A stretch of 64,000 nucleotides of DNA from Ecdyonurus torrentis (taxonomy: Eukaryota; Arthropoda; Insecta; Ephemeroptera; Heptageniidae), in contig OX439133.1 in NCBI GenBank assembly GCA_949318235.1, forward strand, positions 24,283,515 to 24,347,514, read 5' to 3'. Positions 1 to 11,749 of this stretch are shown piece after piece. Within the stretch, counting starts at the first letter, position 1. Each line of letters opens with the position of its first letter. The position numbers and the translations under genes were made by a program. The notes beneath the pieces are model-generated. The model was not told the origin of the DNA. It ran no database searches and saw only the letters and a program-made list of their open reading frames with translations.

Positions 1-147
1 TTTTCAGAGCGATCCTAGAGTGTCAGGTGCCAACTTTTTGAATCAGATTTAATTTCCTTCTATATACATTTTAAATATAAAACATTACATTTTTTAAATG
101 TATGTACTTGATTTTATTTGAAAATTATAGTCTTTGTTTTCCTGGAA

Positions 148-492
148 TTTAAAGCCATAGACCACATAAAAAAACATGAGTTTTTTAATGAATAAACTCA
201 AAATAGGATCTTCAAAACTGATGACAATTTTTTACCAGAATGTTAATGTAACCCCACGTGAGAGAGTGAAAATACTGTATAGTATGCAATTTGAGTGAAA
301 ATTCATGTTTATGACGTCAGAAACATGAAAAAATTAGTATGAAAATGTTGTGCGGGTTGCATAAGTCTATATTTCTGATCATTGCTACGTGGCTACAATT
401 GGGTTTTGAGACAAACTAATGTTATTTATGTAAATCCCATCAAGTGTTTTGTGATTTAAATGTTTATGTTTTTCTTTGGTCTATTCCTTTAA
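148..492 (-). mobile_element. Family A TTAA MITE, copy A1
   Basis: Non-autonomous DNA element read on the minus strand. It starts TTAAAGCCATAGACCA and ends GGTCTATTCCTTTAA, so the ends are imperfect inverted repeats flanked by TTAA. The interior matches the other A copies: a TGACGTCA site near 313, a 'CACGTGAGAGAGTG' block and a 'CATCAAGTGTTTTGTGAT' block. A TTAA target fits piggyBac- or Kolobok-type mobilisation; no transposase is present. Confidence 0.85.
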
Positions 493-852
493 TAATGTTC
501 AAAAACTTATTGTGAAAATTAATTTCTTCGTTTATCACGATTTCAGGTCAAATTCTGTTACCAAATTCGTTAATTTTCATTTCTGTATAGTTAAATCTCG
601 TAAGATCGTAGTAATCGTTGAACAGGTTGAACGATGCAAATCATACACAATTACGAATTGTAATTAAAATAGTAATGTAGCGTGTAATAATATTAATAAT
701 AAATTCTTTAAAAGTACATTAAAATTTAAAAAAGTAATTTATAATTTAAATACCAAGTATAAGTGTTAAAAAAAATATTTGTAAAATTATAAAAAAATTA
801 TTTAAAAAATATCTAAAGATATAGTAAAGATATAGTGTACTACATTATTTAC
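493..852. other. AT-rich stretch, nothing recognised
   Basis: A/T-rich DNA between two family A copies. The short open frame here has no recognisable domain and overlaps the A1 end. Confidence 0.5.
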
Positions 853-1490
853 TTCAAGGCGTGGACCAGAAGAAAACGTTAGCATTTATAAAGATATATG
901 CGGATGACGTCATATTTATTGCGCTTGGAGGCCATTCTGGAGCAGTGCATAACATTGCTCAGCATAGGACAAACTTCATTTAAGCCAATTTTCTTTGGGA
1001 AATTGGTTAATTTTTTTGTTATTTGTCATTTTTCTCACATACTTGAGATACTAATTCAACATATTTACAGCATCAATTCTCTCCAAAAAATTGCATCTAT
1101 AGTGTTTTTAAACTGGCAAAATGATTTGTTGTCCTGTGCCACCCATGTTATTGAGTTATCCAACATGGCGTCGACTTTAACATGAATGCATACACCCTAT
1201 ATCACAGCATATTTAATGGAACTTACTTTTCTCAAAACTCAACTGGAACGCTGTAGCAGTAATCAGAAAATTTTGATTTATGTAACCAGCATGACATTTT
1301 TTTTTTTTCCAGTTTCTGAGATCAGAAACAGTAATGGTTACGCAAATAGCATACTTCACAGTATTTGCACACATTTGCGGGGTCACATTTTTATTTTAGT
1401 AAAAAAATTGTCATAAGTTTTAAAGACACCATTTTGTGTTTAATCATTCTAAATCGCATGCTGTTTCATGTGGTCTTAATGTGGCTTTAA
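853..1490 (+). mobile_element. Family A copy A13, split by a B element
   Basis: The first ~35 bp of family A (TTCAAGGCGTGGACCAGA..., end degraded from TTAAAGG) is followed by a complete B element. Family A then resumes at TATCACAGCATATTTAATGG and runs to TGTGGCTTTAA. Removing the B element plus one TATA restores the normal A order (GCATTTATATCAC). Confidence 0.8.
887..1201 (+). mobile_element. Family B MITE B1 inserted in A13
   Basis: The left end is degraded (TATAAAGATATATGCGG against TATAGGGTGTATGCGG). The interior is typical: GATGACGTCATATTTATTGC, the 'GCTCAGCATAGGACAAACTT' block and CATGGCGTCGACTTTAAC. The right end is GCATACACCCTATA. Both sides abut TATA, and uninterrupted A copies have a single TATA there. 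Confidence 0.85.
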
Positions 1491-2747
1491 GGTCTTCTGA
1501 TAACAAGTTTTTTTTATTGAACGTTCTTAAATTGTTAAAATTGAATTTAGTATTTTTTTTTTCAATATTTTTAAAGCATTTTAATTATTTTTTATAGCTG
1601 CAATAATAGGTGTTAAAAATTGCGCTACAAATTAGTTCTATCATAATTGTTAAGAGTTTTCTTAATGCATTGTGCAAAATAACATATTTTCAAAAAAAAA
1701 AATCATAATAAAAAATAAATAAATAAAAATAATAATAATCATTTTAAATAATTAAAAATTAAATACATGTATAAGAATATCCTTTTTTATATAAATTTCT
1801 TAAAGTAATAGGCTGAAATGTATAGCCTGTAGCAAATTAATAATTTTAAAAAATTTAATAATTAAAAATAATAAACTTTTTGTAATTATAAAATAATGCC
1901 AAACTATGAAACTTTCAGACACATACTAAATTCAAAAAAAAAAAAAAAAAAAAAAATTTAATAATATATGATACTTTTTTTAATATATTATTAAACCATA
2001 CTATTTATTAAATAATTAAAAAAATAACAACAAATTAAAACGTATGAAAACTTTTACTTAAAAAATATGTTTAAATTTTTATAATAATGACATATAAAGG
2101 ATTGAGTATGTATGAACGAATGTTGTAATAATAATAATATACATGTTGGTAAAGGCAAGCAGCGGTGGTGGTAAATTTGCCGGAAGCGGAAAGCAAACAT
2201 CATACAGACAGTGTAGAGAGAGAGAGAGAGAGAGAGAGAGACGGAAAGAAGAAGGTTCACCGCACTGAATTACTAAACTACGCATGGTATATTATATAAA
2301 ACAAAGGTAATACAATGTTTTATATTTTATACAGTATAACATACATATTTAAATTTATAAACCAGAAAAACAAAATCGTAATATTTTGAGTCTTGTAATG
2401 ATGTTTTTGAGAGTATGTAATTTAACGCCTATTTTACACGGGGAGATTTAATGAAAGGTTTCGTGTTACACCGTGTTATATAAGCAGTAAACTGACATTG
2501 AAAAGGAATATGGCTCAACCGGGACACGAAAGCTAAACCCTTTCAATATATGTTTTAGTTTGTATTTTTAATGCAAAGATGCACGTAGTATAATGTACGA
2601 AGGTTCTTTAAAATATTAAAATACAAAAAAATTAGAGGTGATTTTATTGTGTATTCTAAGAGAGGACTTCGTTTTGAATCGATTAAAGGACGATTTTTTT
2701 TTAAATACATATATTATATATATTTTTTTTTTTCAAATTTATTATTA
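1491..2747. other. AT-rich non-coding DNA with poly(A) and a short (GA)n
   Basis: Mostly A/T runs, including a ~22-bp poly(A) near 1935 and a short (GA)n at about 2212-2240. Around 2400-2560 is a slightly less AT-rich part with no recognisable gene or repeat end. Confidence 0.5.
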
Positions 2748-3091
2748 TTAAAGGTATAGACAACATGAAAACATCAGCATTTACATCACAAAACACTTGA
2801 TGGGACTTACATAAATAACATTAATTGGTCTCAAAACCCAACTGTAGCTCCGTAGCAGTGATCAGAAATTTTCAACTTATACAACCCGCCCAGCATTTTC
2901 ATACTAGTTTTTGCCTGTTTCTGACGTCATAAACAGAAATATTCATGCAAATTGCATACTCTACAGTTTTTTTGCGCACTCTTATGGGGTCACATTTACA
3001 TTCTGGTAAAAATTATCATCAGTTTTGAAGATCTCATTTCGTTTTTATTCATTAAAAAGCACATGTTGTTTTATGTGGTCTATGGCTTTAA
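2748..3091 (+). mobile_element. Family A MITE A2
   Basis: TTAAAGGTATAGAC at the left and TGTGGTCTATGGCTTTAA at the right, flanked by TTAA. TGACGTCA is present near 2921 in the same relative place as in other A copies. Confidence 0.85.
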
Positions 3092-3590
3092 AAAGCATCG
3101 CATATTTAATGCTAATACTGAACATACGTGTCACATAACTATAATTACTATATAGCATGCATGAATTGAGGTATGAGAATTCACATGCATTGACAAACAC
3201 ATCAAGCACATCACCATCGTTAATTAAATAATATAAGCATAAATAAATGTTAAATAAAAAATCATAAATAAAAAAAACCATCAATAAATAGTTAAAATAA
3301 GTAAGTTTAAAAATTATAAATGTATATTTAGACGTGTTGGTAGAATTAGAATTTTCCCCAAGTAGAGTTGTTAAAATCTATAATTAGTTACATATCATCA
3401 AAGAGCTATGTTGTATGATGTATTTAATCTAGATGACCGGGATTTCAAATGTTCAGTCATTCAGTTGGGTCAACACCTTCCCTCTGGGTAAAACTTGTTA
3501 GTCGCTCTCAATCTAACACACAAATATATAATATTATTATATCTCTCTGTCTATGACTCTCTCGTTTCTCTGTTTATCTTTTTGATCTAA
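3092..3590. other. Unassigned AT-rich spacer
   Basis: No repeat ends, splice-flanked open frame or RNA gene seen. Confidence 0.4.
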
Positions 3591-3591
3591 A

Positions 3592-3865
<274 letters not shown>

Positions 3866-3875
3866 ACTCCAACAC

Positions 3876-3880
<5 letters not shown>

Positions 3881-3951
<71 letters not shown>

Positions 3952-4010
3952 CCCTTATCTCTCTCTCTGTCTCTATCTCTGTTTCTCTCACTCTCCCTCC
4001 CTCCCTCCTG
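3881..4010. repeat. (CT)n microsatellite decaying into C/T-rich sequence
   Basis: Pure CT to about 3940, then CT with interruptions and a CCCTCCCTCCCTCC end. It is only 15 bp from the TCTG array, giving a compound pyrimidine-rich tract. Confidence 0.95.
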
Positions 4011-4327
4011 TCAGTTAAAATGATAATCAATATCAGAACAATATCACGATGTATATATACATACACATACTGTATAATATTAATAATTAAATTTTACTAC
4101 GGTGTATATGTGTAGTTATAGTTAAGTTAAAACTTTAACTAAATTTATCATGCTACTTTATTATGTACATATATCATGTATAATTAATATTATTTGTGGC
4201 TACTTTATAACATGTGGCTAATGTGGTCTTTATTATTACCAACTTTTATTATAATTTTATATCAACTAACTTAACTAAATTTGTATTTGGTAAATCATTA
4301 ACTCGAATAATAATATTTGTGTGTGTG

Positions 4328-4460
<133 letters not shown>

Positions 4461-4627
4461 TGTGTCTGAATAACGGTCATTATGAAATATACAAAATATA
4501 CAAATAAATCGATATCAGAAGGCTTGTATCTATACATTTCTAAAGCTCGCCCCCTACTTAATTGATGTCATATTATGTAGTTCAATATAATATAGCAAAA
4601 ACCATCAATAATAAAAAATTCAGGACT

Positions 4628-4875
4628 CGTTTCTATAGACCCCTTGCACATCCTTGCGCTTGGTCGCCATGTTTGTGGTGCCCATAATGCATTGTCCAGC
4701 ATATAGGGGAAACATAATTTCTCCTCATTTTTAGAGTTTATTTTAACTGAATGAATTTTTCTTTAATTCTTCAAGCTTATTAGGAGCTAGAAATAAGGCA
4801 TTGATTGAGGTTTGAAGCTTCTTTTGCTAATAAAAAAATAAAAATGACGTTTTTCCTATGCTGGACTATGTATTA
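4628..4875 (+). mobile_element. Family R (cousin of B), copy R1
   Basis: TATAGACCCCTTGCACATCC, a GCGCTTGGTCGCCATG block and GCATTGTCCAGCATATAGGG recur inverted at 40463-40566. Block order matches family B (GCGCTTGGAGGCCAT...GCTCAGCATAGGAC), so R looks like a diverged B relative. The distal end is uncertain. Confidence 0.5.
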
Positions 4876-4979
4876 CTGACCAACAAAATTGCGGCTCTTA
4901 AATATGAGTGCAACCCGTCTTGGGTGGAAGAAAACTTGGATCTTGGGTTTGAATTAACATGGGATCTCATGAAGTTAAC

Positions 4980-5283
4980 AGCTCGTTCTATAAACTACAC
5001 ACAAATATTGAGCCAGCTTCGAAAATTTTCCTATGTTATTAACAGCTGATTATGACGTCGTTACCTGTTTACTACGTTTATACATAATGGTCGATCATTG
5101 TTATTTCTTCTTTTAGAACTTTGAACTTGATAAGAATGAAAGAAACTTCACAAAAAAAGTTCCAGTCTCAATATGCGACTCACTTTTATCGGCACAAAAA
5201 AAAGATCAACCAATGAATGTGTCTTATTTTGTTGGTTAGCCAATCACTGTTATTAAGGTTCACTTTACTTTACAGAACAAGCT
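4980..5283 (+). mobile_element. Family S MITE S1
   Basis: Ends AGCTCGTTCTATAAAC and TTTACAGAACAAGCT form a ~15-bp TIR. The interior (AATATTGAGCCAGCTTCGAA, GACGTCGTTACCTGTTTACT) is repeated in reverse at 37318-37665. A 3-bp AAC flanks both ends but is too short to prove a target duplication. Confidence 0.75.
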
Positions 5284-5339
5284 AACATTTAAATTTTCTT
5301 AAGGCGCATGGACAAAAATAAATACGTGATAATTTTAAA

Positions 5340-5440
5340 TTGCAATTTTTTTGAAGTTCTATTCCCATAAGAGCCCGTGTTAATTTCAATTATTATTTTC
5401 TCTCCTATCTGTTAGTCATGAGTACAGAAAATTTCATCAT
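5340..5440. mobile_element. Family M fragment
   Basis: Contains the family M core: AGAGCCCGTGTTAATTTC followed by TTTTCTCTCCTATCTG and TCATGAGTACAGAAAATTTC. Related copies lie at 8965, 21440, 27835 and 40165. Confidence 0.5.
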
Positions 5441-5443
5441 TGG

Positions 5444-5750
5444 TATAGGGTCTATGCATTCATGTTAAAGTCGCCGCCATGTTGGATGACTCAATAACAT
5501 GGGTGACATAGGGAAAAAAATCATTTTGCCATTTTAAAACCACTATGCAATATTTTTGAGAGCATTGAAGTTGTAAATATGTTGAATTAGTATCTCAAGT
5601 ATGTGAGAAAAATAACATTAACAAAAAATTAAACGATTTCCCAAAGAAAATTGGCTTAAACGAAGTTTGTCCTATGCTGAGCAATGTTATGCACTACTCC
5701 AGTATGGCCTCAAAGCGCAATAAATATGATGTCATCCGCATACACCCTTA
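5444..5750 (-). mobile_element. Family B MITE B2
   Basis: TATAGGGTCTATGCATTCAT at the left and GTCATCCGCATACACCCTTA at the right. All internal B blocks are present in reverse order. The TGACGTCA site has decayed to TGATGTCA. Confidence 0.85.
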
Positions 5751-5862
5751 CTATTAACTTTCAAATTTCATCATAAAGTTTGCAGGTTTAGTTTTTAAGA
5801 TTCATAATTATAATCAATATTGAAATACATTTAAAATTTATTTATTTATTTATTTTTTATTA

Positions 5863-5893
<31 letters not shown>

Positions 5894-6158
5894 GGAAGTA
5901 AAGGCTATAATAGTATATTTTAATGTAATCTTTATTTAAAAATATGTTATAATTGTATTTTTATTTCAACAATTTATTAATTTTGTTTTTGAATTTTTAT
6001 AAATACATCTAGTCGGGCCATGAGAATTCATCTCTCTCTTTCACAAGAGCATCATATCTAAGCGTTGCTCAAATTTTATAGTTGATCATGCATTAAGTTG
6101 ATAATACAAATCTTTTTACAATCCTCAAAGGTAAAATAATTGTTTTATAATTTTACAT
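5751..6158. other. AT-rich spacer with 29-bp poly(T)
   Basis: Poly(T) near 5868-5894. No gene or repeat terminus recognised. Confidence 0.4.
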
Positions 6159-6159
6159 T

Positions 6160-6472
6160 ACATTGTGTATGCAAATGACGTCATAATCAATACTATTCGA
6201 CGCCATAATGGATCAATGAACATCATTACTAAGCATAGAACAAACTTCGCTTTTGATTTTTTTTTTTTTAGCAAATCGGTAAATTTTTTTGGTTATTATT
6301 ATTTTTCTCATAAACTTGATATATTAATTCAACCTATTAACAGCATCAATGCTCCCAATATTATTGTTTAGTATTTTTAAACTGGCAAAATGAGTTATTT
6401 TCCTATACTGGCCCATGTATTGAGTTATCCGGTTATCCGTCGACTTTAACATGAATGCATATAGGTCCTATT
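6160..6472 (+). mobile_element. Family B MITE B3, diverged
   Basis: Begins TTGTGTATGCAAATGACGTC and ends CGTCGACTTTAACATGAATG before a degraded terminus. Internal B blocks are present with more substitutions than in B1, B5 or B12. Confidence 0.75.
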
Positions 6473-6675
6473 CTCGTTTCAGGTATATAGGTCCTATACT
6501 CGTTTACAAAGCGTTATAAAATCGGAACTGATTTAACAAAAAATTTGTAGTGTGATATTATGTATGTATATATTTATGAAATTTCAAATGTAACTATAGT
6601 CCGGAGAATCTAAGAATGCTCTAAGGTTATTTAAAAATCTAAAAATTAATTATTTATATAATTATATATACAGTT

Positions 6676-6879
6676 CGACAGTGTCTCGGCTATTATATGT
6701 ATCTGTAAATCTTGCCTGGTCACACAAAATAGGTACATACAAATCTCGCCGCGACATACAAAATAGGTACAGGTAACACATGAGATACCTATTTTGTGTG
6801 GCACGGCGAGATTTGTAGATACTATTTTGTGTGACCAGGCGAGATTTGCAGATACATAAAATAGCCGCGAGGCTGTCGA
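6676..6879. mobile_element. Family X foldback palindrome
   Basis: Two ~100-bp inverted arms. The left reads TCGACAGTGTCTCGGCTATT ... CCTGGTCACACAAAATAGGT. The right is its reverse complement with a few differences, ending GCCGCGAGGCTGTCGA. Blocks ACAAAATAGGTAC and GGCGAGATTTG repeat within each arm. B4 abuts the right end. Confidence 0.75.
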
Positions 6880-7185
6880 TATAGGGTCTATGCATTCATG
6901 TTAAAGTCGACGCCACATTTAACTCAATAACATGGGTGGCATAGAACAATAAATCATTTTGCCAATTTAAAACCACTATGCAATATTTTTGAGAGCATTG
7001 ATCCTGTAAATATGTTGAATTAGTATCTCAAGTATGAGAGAAAAATAACAATAACCAAAAAATTAACCGATTTTTCACAGAAAATTGGTTTAAATGAAGT
7101 TTGTCCTATGCTGAGCAATGTTATGCACTACTCCAGTATGGCCTCCAAGCGCAATAAATATAAAGTCATCCGCATACACTCTATA
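6880..7185 (-). mobile_element. Family B MITE B4
   Basis: TATAGGGTCTATGCATTCAT at the left and CCGCATACACTCTATA at the right, with the complete internal order. The left end touches the right end of palindrome X. Confidence 0.85.
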
Positions 7186-7595
7186 CAGTACTAAAACTAG
7201 TATACCATTTTGGGCGATTGTTCAAAAAGTTGACCTATCGCCCAATTTATTCAAATCTCGGAACTTTATTAAGGGGTGATATAGATGAAATTACAATTCA
7301 AGTAATTAATATTAATTAATATATTTAAAAAAAAGGTTATTAAAATTAACTATATTTTTGAAAAGAGTGTTTTTTCCCCGTTAATTTACCCACAAGGGAC
7401 GAAATGTTATGTATAAAATTGTCGTTAATTTCATATATGATATGAAAGGTTTGCAAAAAAATAAGGTATGATATGTATGTATAAATATAGTAATTATTTT
7501 AGTACTGCGGAGCTTGGGGAGATTATGATAAATTTGCATTTTTGCTACATTACCTTCGTTTATTAAATTTTTGCAATGTGTGCGCTTTTTATAAC

Positions 7596-7655
<60 letters not shown>

Positions 7656-8057
7656 CGTTCGTTCGTTCGCTCACTCGCTCGCTACATCTAAATTTCTTTT
7701 CCTTTCATTTTGTATATAGTACCATGCAATATTATATTTTGTTTATGCATATATGTTAGTAAGTTTTATATGAAACTGTTTTTCAAGAATATACATAAAA
7801 ATGTACTTTAAAAGTTTTTTTTATCAAAGTGTAAGTGCGGGTATAAACTGCAGAAAAAAAAATTAAAAGGATACGTTACGTTTATATAAGAGAAAGGAAA
7901 TAACGTTTTTGAAATCCTTGCTTATCAATGTTTATTTCATTAATAAAAAAAAAATTAATTAACATACTAAAAAAAACATTTAAAAGAATTAACTATGGAC
8001 ACTAATTTAAATGTAAACTATTTTAAAATACTATGAAATATACAACGCCACTTAAAT
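7186..8057. other. Unassigned AT-rich DNA around a (TC)n array
   Basis: Apart from the microsatellite at 7599-7669, I see no gene and no repeat family terminus. Confidence 0.4.
7599..7669. repeat. (TC)n followed by (GTTC)n
   Basis: (TC)n to 7652, then four GTTC units and TCACTCGCTCGC. Confidence 0.97.
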
Positions 8058-8163
8058 TAATGCTGTTCGTAAACCTTATTCTCTTGCACCAAAAAATTCG
8101 CATTACATTTGAATAACCAAAGGCGATCGTCATTTTAGGAGCAGAGAACAAGGTTTAGCATTA
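8058..8163. mobile_element. Family W mini-MITE, W1
   Basis: About 105 bp with inverted ends TAATGCTGTTCGTAAACC and GAACAAGGTTTAGCATTA. The middle, TTGCACCAAAAAATTCGC then TTTGAATAACCAAAGGCG, recurs at 13279, 19042 and 47985; the left end recurs at 40090. The ends read TAATGCTG.../...AGCATTA, compatible with a TA target. Confidence 0.7.
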
Positions 8164-8370
8164 TTTACTCTTTCAAAATCATTTTTATTAAATGCATTCT
8201 TTTAATAGAGTACATTTCAATTATTATTATTATTTTTTTTAAAGCTGTATCTAGTAGTATTAGTGTAACTCTAGCTCTAATTGACATATAAAATAAAAGA
8301 CAAGTTATGATTTGCTGACTTTTTTTTTTTTTTTTTTTTACTATACTATCCAATTCTAGCTTAATGTACA

Positions 8371-8450
8371 ATATTTTAAACGCATGCGTATAGTAAGGAG
8401 AATCGGAAGTGGATAAAGTTAGCAAAAATTATAAAGTCAGCACTTTAGAA
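8371..8450. mobile_element. Family N half-copy
   Basis: ACGCATGCGTATAGTAAGG, CGGAAGTGGAT and TTATAAAGTCAGC match the central part and one arm of N at 39291 and 44553. Confidence 0.4.
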
Positions 8451-8625
8451 GTCGACTTTTTTTTTTTTTTTTTTTTTTTTAACTATGTTAGCATTGGTCG
8501 ATACTCTACTCGAATTTTTAATACTATATACTTTTTCTTTAAGAGTTCTATTTACATTGCTTGTTTCGCAAAATCTAATCAGCAAATTTCTAAACTTTAT
8601 GATGTTATTTGGAAACTAATTTACT

Positions 8626-8961
8626 TTAAGGAATAGACTAGAAGAAAATATAAGCACTTACATCACAAAACATTTGATGGGACTTACATAAATAACTTTA
8701 GTTTGTCTCAAAACCCAACGTAGTAGCAGTGATCAGAAAATTTCGATTTATGCAACCCGCACAACATTTTTTACTAATTGTTGCATGTTTCTGAGTCAGA
8801 AACATGAATAGTCACACAAATTGCATACTTTACAGTATTTTCATGCTCTCTCGTGGGGCTACATTAATATTTTGGCAAATAATTTAAATCAGTTTTGAAG
8901 ATCCCATTTCGTGTTTATTCATTAAAAAGTACATGTTGTTTTATGTGGTCTATGGCTTTAT
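8626..8961 (+). mobile_element. Family A MITE A3
   Basis: TTTAAGGAATAGAC at the left, TGTGGTCTATGGCTTTAT at the right (right TTAA mutated). The TGACGTCA site is degraded to TGAGTCA, an AP-1-like form. Confidence 0.85.
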
Positions 8962-8964
8962 ATG

Positions 8965-9080
8965 ATAAAATTTTCAGAATCCGTGACTATCAGATAAGAG
9001 AGAAAATAATTTTTAAAATTAACATGGGCTGTTTTTTTGGGAAACATTCAATAAAACTCAAAATTTAAAATCGAGCATGG
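8965..9080. mobile_element. Family M fragment
   Basis: AATCCGTGACTATCAGATAA, then AACATGGGCTG and CGAGCATGGTGAC match family M blocks at 40300-40400 in reverse. Confidence 0.5.
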
Positions 9081-9089
9081 TGACGAGTC

Positions 9090-9566
9090 ACCTCATTTTA
9101 TTTTATATCTAATAGCATATTATATTTATTTTTATAAAATTACTTTGTCCTATTCTATTCCTGTGCTATATTTTAGGTTTCCTTGGTTTATTACTTACAA
9201 CTATATCATGTCAAAGCCTGCAGGATTTCGCGAGGCATCCAGAGTAATAGACTTAAAACAGCATTCTTTACTTACCTTAATTATATCAAGATTTGAATTT
9301 ATTTATTAATCATTTATTAATTATAATATAAAATAAATTATGATATTTATATTATTAAACTGTCAAAATTTTATTTTTATACTTTTTTCTTAATTATAAT
9401 AACTTTTTTTTAAAATTATATTTTATCGAAATAATTTTTTTTTAATTTCTAATAATGAGTAATTAGAAAGAGAGAAAAGATATAATAATATTTACTTTTT
9501 GGTTGCTACACAATTGTATCATCAATAATTAAAAATTGAAATGAAACCATGCGTGTAAATCCATCA

Positions 9567-9629
<63 letters not shown>

Positions 9630-9915
9630 GAGAGAGAAGCTGAGTTAGGTGATTAATTAAAATCGAATGAGGGTCAATTTTAGCTCCATATATCTATACC
9701 ATGATGATTGAAACATGTATAATAATTGATTATTAAGCCAAGCATAATATCATAAATTACCTAGATGAACAATATTTTATGTATATTGTAAATTCACAAT
9801 ATTATACGTTTATTTAGCTATATAGCTCTTCAAATACTAAATAATGTGAAGTAATTATATACATTATTTAGGTAGAACATTTTCACAGTGAATTGGGTGA
9901 AAAATAAAAAATAAA
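9090..9915. other. AT-rich spacer with (GA)n
   Basis: (GA)n at 9570-9625. The rest is AT-rich, with a short GC-richer patch near 9220-9240 (GCCTGCAGGATTTCGCGAGG) that I cannot assign. Confidence 0.4.
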
Positions 9916-10244
9916 AACATCCCGAGCCATACGAAAATGCTGATAAAAGTTTGAGAAAGCCTTGATTAAGTGCTTATAAACATTTGATAGTAGTGTTTTT
10001 GTCTGATAATACATGGATAAAGGACTGATAGAGTTTGATAGAATTTTTTGAATCTAGGAGTAAAAACTGAAAAAAGTATGATAAATATATTATAAAGTAT
10101 TGATAAAAGTTTGATAATTATAAATGACTGATAAACGTTTGATTATTTATTTTTTTTTAATTTCAAACATCTGATAAAAGTATGAATATATAAACTTAAA
10201 AATAAAATTTGAAATTTTTCAAAAGTCTGATAAAAGTTTGATGA

Positions 10245-10660
10245 CCTAACGGGAAATAAATTTGGAGGGGAACGCGAGGCGCCTCTTTTGGTAGACGAAA
10301 CCGTTGAGGACTTAGAAAATTTTGGAGTGTACAGCAGGAGCAGAGGTAGCAGGCAGTAGCACAAGTCAGCCAGAGCAGTATGCACGCACTTTGTTAGCGC
10401 TTACATATTTCAATTAAAACTAAGCAGCAAGAAGCTTCACCTACTTGTAAGAGGAGCTTCATGTGGTCATCATGTTAATATATAGGTAAGTGACATGTTC
10501 ACATTAATAATTATTTCAATATTTATTGTAATTAATTGTATTTCATGTGTTTCAGCTAGGACACCAACTTGATCTCAAGCTGTTACGATTACCGATGTGT
10601 GCGACTCATCCGCTCCTATAATCCGATGCATCCTTTGAAAAATAAAGTTATTTTCTCTTA
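10245..10660 (+). other. GC-richer island inside H with splice-like signals, possibly a captured two-exon fragment
   Basis: Composition changes abruptly to GGGGAACGCGAGGCGCC and CAGCAGGAGCAGAGG. A consensus donor (ATAG/GTAAGTG at 10486) and a TTTCAG acceptor (ending 10555) bracket a 70-nt AT-rich intron-like piece. The downstream segment ends with AATAAAG at 10641-10647. No long frame crosses the junction, so this could be a non-coding transcript, a UTR or a captured host fragment. The prediction rests on splice and poly(A) motifs alone. Confidence 0.3.
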
Positions 10661-10778
10661 TTAATTGAAGAATATCAATTAATAAGAATATTTTGTAATA
10701 CAAGGCAAAATTGGCAACAATGTTATGACAAACATTGAAGTGGGTAGTGCTGGGTGGAATGTGGGATGAAGGGTACAG

Positions 10779-10812
10779 GAGGGAGGGAGGGGGAAGGGGG
10801 AGGGAAGGGAAG
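10779..10812 (+). other. G-quadruplex-prone G-rich tract
   Basis: GGGAGGGAGGGGGAAGG followed by GGGAGGGAAGGGA gives more than four G-runs of three or more with 1-2 nt loops. Confidence 0.6.
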
Positions 10813-11160
10813 AGAAAAATGCATAATTATTTATCATACATTTATCAGCTTTTTATCAAACATTTATCAGCTTTTTATCAGACATTTATCAGCTTTTTAT
10901 CAGACATTTATCAGATTTTATTCAGTATTTTATCAGCTTACAAGTCAAATTTCAATGTAAAATTTTACATGTATAAGCATAGGAGAAACGAAAAAATTTG
11001 TCCTATGCTTATACATGGTAATTTGACTGATAAAAGTTTGAAAAGTGTCGCATATAAGACTTTTATCAGACCTTTATACATATTTTATAATATCTTTATC
11101 AGTCAAAAATTATCAATGCTTTATAAATCATTTATCAGACTTTTTGTGTATCACGGGATT

Positions 11161-11275
11161 TAATAAAAAAAAAAAAGAAAGAGAAAAAAAAAAAAAAAAA
11201 GAAAAAAAAAAAAAAAAAAAAAGAAAAAAGAAAAGAAAAGAAAAAAGAAAAAAGCAAGAAAAAAAGTTTACATTT
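11161..11275. repeat. A-rich / (AAAAG)n low-complexity tract
   Basis: Almost pure A with scattered G, at the outer right edge of H. It could be a degraded poly(A) tail or slippage. Confidence 0.85.
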
Positions 11276-11749
11276 AGACACTTTTTTTGGTAGTTTTTGA
11301 TAATCGATGTTATGGTTAATGGTTCAGGTAAATGAATATAGGTACATAATATAAGGAGTATATTGTAGAGAATACAGCAATAACAAAATTATACTAACGA
11401 TAATATTACTTAACTAATATCAACTAGCTTTATTACTAAAATTAACTACTTTTGGTTACTTATTTATCTGAATGTTAGTAATTTTAAATAATACTTTAGT
11501 AAAATTTACTAAACTGTAATATAGTCAGAGAAAAGTAATTGCGCTATAGCCACGTTTCTTTTATCTAATATTTTGTAATTGCTCTCTCCTTAAAGAGTTA
11601 CTGGCCTCAAAAGAAAATTTCCACTCAATGATAATTACGAGATGGAACTATATTATACATACACATTTTATGTCCCTGAACTTTTGAGTACTCTCTCAAA
11701 CTGCGGAGAAAACTTGTAAAGTAGGCAACCTGTACTACAATTTCTATTG
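11276..11749. other. Unassigned AT-rich DNA
   Basis: No gene, RNA or repeat terminus recognised. Confidence 0.4.

Larger units (their letters stand above)
9917..11160. mobile_element. Family H: large hAT-like element packed with TTTATCAG motifs
   Basis: Left end CATCCCGAGCCATACGAAAA and the inverse of the right end (AATCCCGTGATACACAAAAA) are related inverted repeats. The left ~330 bp contains many CTGATAAAAGTTTGA-type words; the right ~300 bp carries their reverse complements (TTTATCAGCTTTTTATCAGA). AATAAAA-type sequence flanks both ends, so an 8-bp duplication is possible but low complexity. Between the motif arms are an exon-like island (10245-10660) and a G-rich tract. No transposase frame. 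Superfamily is inference. Confidence 0.6.

Noticed and set aside
898..1416. Two medium open frames considered as a gene
   Set aside because: They lie entirely inside B1 and A13 and recur, broken, in other copies; frames at 2952, 6165, 17338, 26222, 41612, 48336 and 61420 are likewise family A or B sequence.
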